A stretch of DNA of 5,009 bases, taken from Ruminococcaceae bacterium UBA866 (GTDB lineage: Bacteria; Bacillota; Clostridia; Oscillospirales; Ruminococcaceae). Under the pieces are notes generated by a model. The model was not told the DNA's origin. It saw nothing but the letters and a program-made list of their open reading frames with translations, and did no database searches. The stretch's first letter is position 1. Every line of letters starts with the position of its first letter. Both the position numbers and the translations under genes were made by a program. The stretch covers positions 977 through 5,985 of the forward strand of contig DBGA01000052.1 in the NCBI GenBank assembly GCA_002295325.1. The letters are read 5' to 3'. Below, piece after piece: positions 1 through 5,009 of the stretch.

Positions 1-35
1 AATATAAGCAAGGTAGCGAATACCAACAAAAAAAT

Positions 36-42
36 GGAAAGG
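36..42 (+). promoter_or_regulatory. Probable ribosome binding site choosing the ATG at 55
   Basis: GGAAAGG is the only purine-rich Shine-Dalgarno-like sequence near the beginning of the first permease. It overlaps the alternative ATG at 34, so it can serve only the ATG at 55, from which it is separated by 12 nt. That spacing is longer than the optimum, so the start assignment is probable rather than certain. Confidence 0.45.
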
Positions 43-54
43 TATGGTTATAAA

Positions 55-1008
55 ATGAATCACAAACAAGGAAATTTAGGCAACCATAGCGCAATAAAAG
101 AAACCTTAATCTTTTTTAAAAAAAATGGAGTTTTCTTTTTAATGCTTTTACCAGGAGTAATCGTTCTGCTTGTGAACAATTATCTTCCAATGGCTGGCAT
201 TGTGGTGGCGTTTAAGGACTATAATTATGCCCAGGGCATGTTTGGAAGCCCCTGGGTGGGTCTAGAGAACTTCCAGTATTTATTCATGTCAGGCAAGGTG
301 TGGACAATAACCAGAAATACGATACTCTATAATGCAATATTTATATTAATTTCTGTCTCGGTACCTATCATGCTTGCGATTGCCCTAAAAGAATTACTCA
401 ACAAAAGGGGGGCGAAAATCTATCAAAGCATATATTTTCTTCCTTATTTTTTATCATGGGTTGTTGTAAGTTATTTGGTATTTGGCTTATTGAGCTCAGA
501 AACAGGATCTCTAAACGTATTGCTGAAAAATTTGGGACTAGAGCCCCAAAACTGGTATGCCAAACCAGAATACTGGCCTGCATTTTTAACAATCATCAAC
601 ACTTGGAAAACAATTGGCTATGATGTCGTGGTCTTTATGGCTTCCATTTGTGCCTTTGATAAGACCTATTACGAGGTAGCGACGGTTGAAGGCGCAAGTA
701 AGTGGCAGCAAATATGCAAAATTACACTGCCACTCTTAAAACCAATTATCATCACTCTTACACTTATGAAAATAGGCAGAATTTTCTTTGCAGATTTTGG
801 ACTATTTTACATTATTCCCAGAGATTCGGGGGTATTAAATAACGTTGTAGATGTTATAGATACTTATGTTTATAGAGGATTACGGCTTAATGGTGATATC
901 GGAATGGCAACTGCAGCTGGGTTGTATCAATCCCTTGTAGGCTTTGTTACCATCATTTTGGCAAATTACATGGTCAAAAAATACGATAGAGACAACGCCT
1001 TATTTTAA
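55..1008 (+). CDS. CUT1-family ABC sugar transporter permease, LplB/YteP type
   Basis: This is one of two membrane subunits of an oligosaccharide ABC importer. From the ATG at 55 the protein has 317 residues, normal for the family. Six hydrophobic segments are visible at about 26-53, 90-111, 123-145, 175-199, 229-253 and 284-303. The N-terminal segment contains LPMAGIVVAFKDYN (44-57), very like the LPMYG-IAFKDYN signature of LplB-type permeases. The cytoplasmic EAA loop, which docks on the ATPase, reads EVATVEGA (207-214) followed by LPLLKP (225-230); the usual EAA is EVA here. The start is chosen because GGAAAGG (36-42) precedes ATG 55, although 12 nt is a long spacing. The in-frame ATG at 34 (324 residues) has no Shine-Dalgarno at a usable distance. 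The frame stays open to base 1, so a start further upstream cannot be excluded. The second permease follows after 79 nt, and no ATPase gene is nearby. The family call is secure; the substrate is unknown. Confidence 0.93.
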   Translation: MNHKQGNLGNHSAIKETLIFFKKNGVFFLMLLPGVIVLLVNNYLPMAGIVVAFKDYNYAQGMFGSPWVGLENFQYLFMSGKVWTITRNTILYNAIFILISVSVPIMLAIALKELLNKRGAKIYQSIYFLPYFLSWVVVSYLVFGLLSSETGSLNVLLKNLGLEPQNWYAKPEYWPAFLTIINTWKTIGYDVVVFMASICAFDKTYYEVATVEGASKWQQICKITLPLLKPIIITLTLMKIGRIFFADFGLFYIIPRDSGVLNNVVDVIDTYVYRGLRLNGDIGMATAAGLYQSLVGFVTIILANYMVKKYDRDNALF

Positions 1009-1042
1009 TATTACATATTTAAATTATGCGAATTCCTTAAAA

Positions 1043-1064
1043 TATGGCTTTGGGCAAGCCTATA
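1043..1064 (+). other. Weak hairpin in the spacer between the two permease genes
   Basis: GGCTT (1046-1050) and AAGCC (1056-1060) form a perfect 5-bp stem around the loop TGGGC. Three further A-T pairs are possible below it if T1061 is bulged. No T-run follows, so it is not a terminator. It ends 8 nt before the GAGGGG ribosome binding site of the next gene. It could affect translation or mRNA processing, but a stem this short may be chance. Confidence 0.25.
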
Positions 1065-1072
1065 AATACATT

Positions 1073-1078
1073 GAGGGG
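1073..1078 (+). promoter_or_regulatory. Ribosome binding site of the second permease
   Basis: GAGGGG lies 9 nt before the ATG at 1088 and fixes that start. The spacing is in the normal range for low-GC Gram-positive bacteria. Confidence 0.75.
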
Positions 1079-1087
1079 TGAAGAAAA

Positions 1088-2002
1088 ATGGCAAAAAAGA
1101 AAAAATACTACAATGGTCTTGACATATCAAAAGGTGCAAATTGGGTACTAAATATTGTTCTTTTTCTGCTGGCTGCAGCATGTTTATATCCACTTATTCT
1201 AGTGTTTTCTGTTTCTATTAGCGATGAATCAGCAATTAGTATGAACGGCTATCAGCTTATTCCTCAAAAAATTAGCTTTTATGCGTACGAGTATATATTC
1301 AACAGTTTGGATGCAGTGCTGAGAGGTTATGGAATTACATTTTTAACAACGATTATCGGCTCAACCTTAAGCATTATTATCATGGCTATGTACGCTTATC
1401 CACTGTCACGATCAAGCTTTAAATACAAAAATGGATTTTCTTTCTTTGTATATTTTACAATGCTCTTTAGCGGAGGGCTTGTTCCATGGTATATCATGTA
1501 TGTCAGAGTGCTCCATTTAAAAAATTCCCTTTGGATTATGATTATTCCCTATTTGGTAACAGCAGTACATATTTTAATTATCCGCACCTTTTATCGAACA
1601 AGTGTACCTGAAGAAATTATCGAGGCTGCTAAAATTGATGGTGCAGGTGAGTTTTATACCTTTGCACGCATCGTTTTGCCCCTTTCAAAGCCTGTTATGG
1701 GAACAATGCTCTTGTTTAGCACACTGAAATACTGGAATGACTGGTATTTGCCTATGATATTTATCACAGAGGAAAAAAAATATACCTTGCAATATTTATT
1801 GTTTAAACTTGAAAAAAATATTGAGTTTCTTGTTTCATCAAGTAACATATCAGGTGATGCTTCAGCCTCATTGGCACTTGTTCCAAGTGAATCTTCAAGA
1901 ATGGCGCTTGCAATTTTGGTAATCGGTCCTATTATTTTTGCATATCCGTTTTTTCAAAAATATTTAAAGGATGGAATGACAATCGGCGCAGTAAAGGGGT
2001 AA
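1088..2002 (+). CDS. CUT1-family ABC sugar transporter permease, YtcP/LplC type
   Basis: This is the second membrane subunit, expected to pair with the upstream permease to form the import channel. It has 304 residues, the usual size. Hydrophobic segments lie at about 17-41, 82-106, 117-139, 147-168, 203-226 and 271-292. The EAA loop is well conserved: EEIIEAAKIDGA (175-186) followed by LPLSKP (197-202), the contact surface for the ATPase. The C-terminus, with YPFFQKYL (286-293) followed by GMTIGAVKG (296-304), is a hallmark of the MalG/LplC/YtcP side of the family. SGGLVPWYI (128-136) is also typical of YtcP proteins. The start has a good ribosome binding site (GAGGGG). The gene lies 79 nt after the first permease and 94 nt before the binding-protein gene, all in one direction, so co-transcription is likely. 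Relatives in Bacillus subtilis move pectin-derived oligosaccharides; the substrate here cannot be read from the sequence. Confidence 0.95.
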   Translation: MAKKKKYYNGLDISKGANWVLNIVLFLLAAACLYPLILVFSVSISDESAISMNGYQLIPQKISFYAYEYIFNSLDAVLRGYGITFLTTIIGSTLSIIIMAMYAYPLSRSSFKYKNGFSFFVYFTMLFSGGLVPWYIMYVRVLHLKNSLWIMIIPYLVTAVHILIIRTFYRTSVPEEIIEAAKIDGAGEFYTFARIVLPLSKPVMGTMLLFSTLKYWNDWYLPMIFITEEKKYTLQYLLFKLEKNIEFLVSSSNISGDASASLALVPSESSRMALAILVIGPIIFAYPFFQKYLKDGMTIGAVKG

Positions 2003-2032
2003 GAACCGTTTGTCATAATTTTGATGATAATT

Positions 2033-2058
2033 CTACAGCCCAAATTATTTTGGGGTAG
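2033..2058 (+). other. Intergenic hairpin upstream of the binding-protein gene
   Basis: CCCAAA (2039-2044) pairs perfectly with TTTGGG (2049-2054) around the loop TTAT. Below it, CTAC (2033-2036) pairs with GTAG (2055-2058), with A2037 and G2038 bulged on the 5' side, giving 10 bp in total. The downstream sequence is AT-rich but has no immediate T-run, so it is a poor intrinsic terminator. It sits between the permease stop codon and the strong ribosome binding site of the lipoprotein gene. Such stems can mark an RNA-processing or mRNA-stabilising point that raises binding-protein output relative to the permeases. The fold is seen in the sequence; the role is inferred. Confidence 0.45.
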
Positions 2059-2082
2059 ATTATTAAATAATTGAATTTTTAT

Positions 2083-2089
2083 GAGGAGG
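2083..2089 (+). promoter_or_regulatory. Strong ribosome binding site of the solute-binding lipoprotein
   Basis: GAGGAGG, a near-perfect match to the anti-Shine-Dalgarno sequence, lies 7 nt before the ATG at 2097. It is the strongest ribosome binding site of the three + strand genes, which fits the excess of binding protein over permease usual in ABC importers. Confidence 0.85.
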
Positions 2090-2096
2090 ATTTTAC

Positions 2097-3620
2097 ATGT
2101 TAGTTAAAACTACAATTAAGAAAATGGCATGTCTAGCATTCAGCGCAATGATGGTGACCTCTTTGGCTTTGAGTGGCTGTGCAGATCAGCCCGGGAATAG
2201 CACTAGCCAAACACCGCAAAATTCTCAATCATCCGTAGAATCTAAAAAAGAAGAACCTTCCGTTCCAATCAATTGGTATTTCCCTGGCAACGGACAACCA
2301 GCAGATGCAGACCTCGTCGCATCAAAAATCAGTGAGTACGTAAAAGGTAAGGGACTAAATATTGATTTAAAGCTAAACTGCTTTGATTATGGAAGTTACG
2401 TGGAAAAGGTTAAGAACATGGCAGCGGCGGGTGAGGAATTCGATATCTGCTTTACTGCATCATGGGGACTAAACTATAAGGAAATGGCAAATAACGGTGC
2501 TTATGTTGATATCACTGAAATGTTTGATCAATATGCTCCTAAAACAAAAGCACAATTAGGTGATGTTTTTCTTGATGCATCCAAAATTAAGGGTAGAAAC
2601 TATGCCGTTCCGACATTAAAGGAAAAAGCACAGCAATATGGCTTTATGTTCCTTAAGAAATATGTTGATCAATACAAATTGGATCTCAGTACTGTTAAAA
2701 AACCTGAGGATTTAGAGCCAATTCTAAAAACTATAAAAGAAAAGGAACCTACCATTTATCCAATGGGCGGTGGTTGGAGTGCAACTCTAAAGCAATACTT
2801 TGATGACTTAGGTGCACCTGGCCTTGGTGTATTGAGACATGACAGTAACGATTATAAGGTAGTATTGCAGCTTGAAGAGCCAGAATATAAAGCATACTAT
2901 GAGTTGGCACACAAATTTTATAACGCAGGTTATATTCGCAAAGATGCTGCAACTGTAACTGACCAAAGTGGTGACGAAAAATCCGGAAAACTGTTTTCAA
3001 AATGCAGTTCATTAAAACCTGGCAAGGATAAGGAGTACAGCAATTCAACTGGTCAAGAGTGGATACAGATTGAAACTACACCAGCAATTATCACAAACGG
3101 CGATACAATGGGTTCAATGAACGCAATTTCAATAACCTCTAAAAATCCTGAAAAAGCACTTGCATTTTTGGAATTTGTGAACACAGACGAAACTGTAAAC
3201 AATCTGATGTCATATGGAGTTAAAGACGTTCACTATACAAGTGTATCCAGCAATTTAATCAAGAAAACAGCAGACAATACAAAATACTGTCCTGGTACAA
3301 ACTATATGTTTGGAAACGTATTCTTAAACTATCTATGGGATAACGAGGATCCTAAAAAATGGGAGGCATTTGAAGCCTTTAATACTAATGCTATTCCTGC
3401 AAAATCCCTTGGATTTGATTTTGACCCTTCAAAGGTGAAAAACGAAATTGCGGCTTGTGATGCTGTAAAGGGTGACTATGAAAAGGCTCTTGAGAATGGA
3501 ACCGTTAATCCTAATGAATATCTTCCAAAATATCTTAAAGCACTCAAAGATGCAGGAGTTGACAGGGTAATTGCAGAAAAGCAAACTCAGCTTGACGCTT
3601 GGGTTGCACAAAACAAATAA
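2097..3620 (+). CDS. Extracellular solute-binding lipoprotein, LipO/YtcQ type with C-terminal DUF3502
   Basis: This is the ligand-capturing component of the importer, anchored to the outer face of the membrane. The 507-residue protein begins with a lipoprotein signal: Lys8-Lys9, a hydrophobic core, then the lipobox LSGC with the modified Cys at 28. A Ser/Gln/Asn-rich tether follows (about 31-56). The mature domain starts with NWYFPGNGQP (59-68), then GEEFDICFTASW (112-123) and YAVPTLKE (169-176), all typical of the family 1 binding proteins of LplB/YtcP transporters. GDTMGSMNAIS (335-345) and NPEKALAFLEF (350-360) are also characteristic. The C-terminal region, about 436-504, matches DUF3502, beginning LGFDFDP and ending with AEKQTQLDAW. 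Length is ordinary and no break is seen. The gene is last in the apparent operon and is followed by a hairpin terminator. Cytoplasmic ATPase and substrate-processing enzymes are not encoded in the window. The ligand is probably an oligosaccharide, but this is inferred from the family. Confidence 0.95.
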   Translation: MLVKTTIKKMACLAFSAMMVTSLALSGCADQPGNSTSQTPQNSQSSVESKKEEPSVPINWYFPGNGQPADADLVASKISEYVKGKGLNIDLKLNCFDYGSYVEKVKNMAAAGEEFDICFTASWGLNYKEMANNGAYVDITEMFDQYAPKTKAQLGDVFLDASKIKGRNYAVPTLKEKAQQYGFMFLKKYVDQYKLDLSTVKKPEDLEPILKTIKEKEPTIYPMGGGWSATLKQYFDDLGAPGLGVLRHDSNDYKVVLQLEEPEYKAYYELAHKFYNAGYIRKDAATVTDQSGDEKSGKLFSKCSSLKPGKDKEYSNSTGQEWIQIETTPAIITNGDTMGSMNAISITSKNPEKALAFLEFVNTDETVNNLMSYGVKDVHYTSVSSNLIKKTADNTKYCPGTNYMFGNVFLNYLWDNEDPKKWEAFEAFNTNAIPAKSLGFDFDPSKVKNEIAACDAVKGDYEKALENGTVNPNEYLPKYLKALKDAGVDRVIAEKQTQLDAWVAQNK

Positions 3621-3689
3621 TGCACTTCCAACTTGCATCTACTCCTAGTTGGCAAAAATAGACTTGCAACAATTTATTCATTACACATA

Positions 3690-3743
3690 TATAGGCCCAT
3701 AAATGCGGAACACTTAAACCTGTTCCGCAAATATGGTTTTATA
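3690..3743 (+). terminator. Long hairpin between convergent genes, probable intrinsic (possibly bidirectional) terminator
   Basis: TGCGGAACA (3704-3712) and TGTTCCGCA (3721-3729) form a perfect 9-bp stem around the loop CTTAAACC. The stem continues beyond a symmetrical AA/AA internal loop with CCATA (3697-3701) against TATGG (3732-3736). Then comes TTTTAT (3737-3742), a short T-tract suited to stopping transcription from the binding-protein gene. TATA (3690-3693) and TATA (3740-3743) could add four more pairs at the base. The stop codon of the convergent kinase gene begins only 3 nt beyond the hairpin, so the same structure could also end the kinase transcript; the T-rich run on that side is weaker. 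Confidence 0.75.
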
Positions 3744-3746
3744 GTA

Positions 3747-5009
3747 TTAGTGCAAATGATTGCTATTGATTGCCCCACCGTCTGATGGAATCACAAAGGA
3801 AATCTTTGTAAAGTAACCATAACGGCTTTCGATTTTCAGACAGCTTGATTCGCCATAGAGCAATATGAGCCGTTTGTTTACATTTTCTAACCCAATGCTT
3901 TTTCTTTTATCAGGCGTGAGGTTTAGATCTAGACCCTTTGATAGCATACTATGAAGCAGATCTAAACGGGATGGTTCGATACCACGACCGTTATCGCATA
4001 ACTCAAAATGAATCAGCCCGTCCTTCTCATAAATATGGATGGATATATAGATTCTTTTGTTTGCGACTTTTGTGGCATAGGTAATACTATTTTCAATAAT
4101 TGGTTGCAAAATGAGAACCGGAATAAGCTTTGAAAGTAAATTTTGACCTATTTGTTTTTTTATAATTAAGTTATTGGCAATGCGTTGTTGCATAATAAAA
4201 ACGTAATTTCCAATGTAATCAAGTTCATTTTTCAGTGAGACCAACGCATTTTTACGCCCCATGCTTGCCTCTAGCAGAGAGGATAATGCCATAATACAAT
4301 CGCTGATCGGCTCTGCATGATAAAGCTGTGCAGTCATATTGATGCTTTGCAGGGTGTTAAACAGAAAATGCGGGTTAATTTGAGATTGTAACGCTTTAAT
4401 TTCAGCTTCCTTACGGGTGAGCTCTTCAATATAAACGCGTTTGAGCAAAAAATTGATATTACTTGCCATCGAGTTATACGTTTTCGCAAGATATCCCATC
4501 TCATCTTGACGGTCAACAAAAATTTCATGGTATTCTCCATCTTTTTCAAATCGCTTCATGCTAGAGACAAGATTATTGATTGGATTGATGAAATCTCTAT
4601 TTAAAAGGGATATAAAAAGCACTGAAATTATCAGTACGGCGATAATTGAATTGAGCACATTTTTTTCCGCCTTTGAATTATCCCCCACAACACTATGATA
4701 GGTTCGATAGGAAAACAATTGCCAACCAGCCTCCTGAACATCAGTAAAACACATAAACAGATTTTTGGGTTTATCAATGTGATAGCCTTCTTTGCCTGAA
4801 ATCGATATGTTTCTGAATCGCATCAATTCATCCGCTAAAGGCTTATCTGTATTTGAAATCCAGCTTCCCTTTGGTGTCACCAGATCTACTCTCTCAAGTG
4901 TTTCTATATTTGAGCCTTTCAAGTTAGTTTGGATGGTTCGATTGTTTACGGCAAGAATCAGATAACCCATATTTTGAAAGCTGACCGCATCATTAACACT
5001 TCTGACATA
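3747..5009 (-). CDS. YesM-type sensor histidine kinase, 5' end beyond the window
   Basis: This is a membrane sensor kinase of a two-component system. The frame is open through the right edge (420 residues visible, beginning YVRSVNDAV), so the methionine at 4970 is internal; full-length relatives have roughly 550-600 residues. Visible order, numbered from the edge: the end of a Cache-like extracellular sensor (about 1-115, with GYLILAVNN at 15-23); a transmembrane helix (about 117-137); a HAMP domain (about 138-190, including the DEMGYL motif); a His_kinase domain (PF06580) with QINPHFLFNTL and phospho-acceptor His214; and an ATPase domain with N box Glu306-Asn307, G1 box DNGRG (339-343) and G2 box GLENVNKRL (373-381). 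All catalytic motifs are present. The N box reads ENSITYA rather than the common ENAIKHG. Such kinases usually work with an AraC-type response regulator and control nearby sugar transporters. That gene is not in the window. Control of the adjacent importer is inferred from position only. Confidence 0.95.
   Translation of the reverse strand, partial: YVRSVNDAVSFQNMGYLILAVNNRTIQTNLKGSNIETLERVDLVTPKGSWISNTDKPLADELMRFRNISISGKEGYHIDKPKNLFMCFTDVQEAGWQLFSYRTYHSVVGDNSKAEKNVLNSIIAVLIISVLFISLLNRDFINPINNLVSSMKRFEKDGEYHEIFVDRQDEMGYLAKTYNSMASNINFLLKRVYIEELTRKEAEIKALQSQINPHFLFNTLQSINMTAQLYHAEPISDCIMALSSLLEASMGRKNALVSLKNELDYIGNYVFIMQQRIANNLIIKKQIGQNLLSKLIPVLILQPIIENSITYATKVANKRIYISIHIYEKDGLIHFELCDNGRGIEPSRLDLLHSMLSKGLDLNLTPDKRKSIGLENVNKRLILLYGESSCLKIESRYGYFTKISFVIPSDGGAINSNHLH

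Noticed and set aside
1061..1066. TATAAA resembling a -10 element ahead of the second permease
   Set aside because: No acceptable -35 hexamer lies about 17 nt upstream, and the element is too close to the ribosome binding site to make a convincing promoter.
2010..2031. Possible internal promoter with TTGTCA and GATAAT before the lipoprotein gene
   Set aside because: The two hexamers are only 10 nt apart, far short of the 16-18 nt needed, and no better pair with proper spacing was found in the spacer.
2749..3048. 99-codon open frame on the - strand inside the lipoprotein gene
   Set aside because: It lies wholly within a well-supported gene on the other strand, and its translation resembles no family I recognise; it is a shadow frame.
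3628..3652. CCAACT and AGTTGG inverted repeat just after the binding-protein stop codon
   Set aside because: Only 6 bp with a 13-nt loop and no T-run follows; the stronger hairpin at 3690-3743 is a far better terminator, so this may be chance.
4334..4549. 71-codon open frame in a different - strand frame within the kinase gene
   Set aside because: It overlaps the HAMP and phospho-acceptor coding region of the kinase and is explained by that gene's base composition.
4968..4970. ATG at 4970 as the true kinase start
   Set aside because: The frame continues without a stop to the window edge, and a start here would leave no N-terminal membrane helix and cut the extracellular sensor domain.

Overview
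This window looks like an accessory carbohydrate-uptake locus of a low-GC Gram-positive bacterium (Bacillota, most likely a Clostridia-type lineage). The evidence is AT-rich DNA, strong GAGG-type Shine-Dalgarno sequences, a lipobox-bearing solute-binding lipoprotein, and gene families typical of Bacillus, Paenibacillus and Clostridium sugar loci. The exact taxon cannot be read from the sequence.

Layout: on the + strand, three genes form an apparent operon: an LplB/YteP-type permease (55-1008), a YtcP/LplC-type permease (1088-2002) and a LipO/YtcQ-type solute-binding lipoprotein with a C-terminal DUF3502 region (2097-3620). On the - strand, converging on this operon, is a YesM-type sensor histidine kinase (3747 to the right edge, 5' end missing). 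A long, nearly perfect hairpin (3690-3743) sits between the two convergent stop codons and probably terminates the + operon, and possibly both units. Smaller hairpins lie in the two spacers of the + operon. The one just ahead of the binding-protein gene (2033-2058) is the more convincing.

How the genes work together: the lipoprotein captures an oligosaccharide-like ligand outside the membrane and delivers it to the heterodimeric permease. No ATPase gene is present, which is usual for this CUT1 subfamily, where a shared MsmX/MsmK-type ATPase powers several transporters. The kinase has a Cache-like extracellular part, a HAMP domain and a HisKA-independent His_kinase/HATPase module. It is a plausible sensor for the same substrate, working with an AraC-type (YesN-like) response regulator that would lie outside the window. 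The substrate cannot be assigned; characterised relatives in Bacillus subtilis transport pectin-derived (rhamnogalacturonan) oligosaccharides, so a plant-glycan ligand is only a reasonable guess.

I found no mobile element, CRISPR array, RNA gene or clearly novel system. The most useful leads are the intergenic hairpins and the off-window partners.
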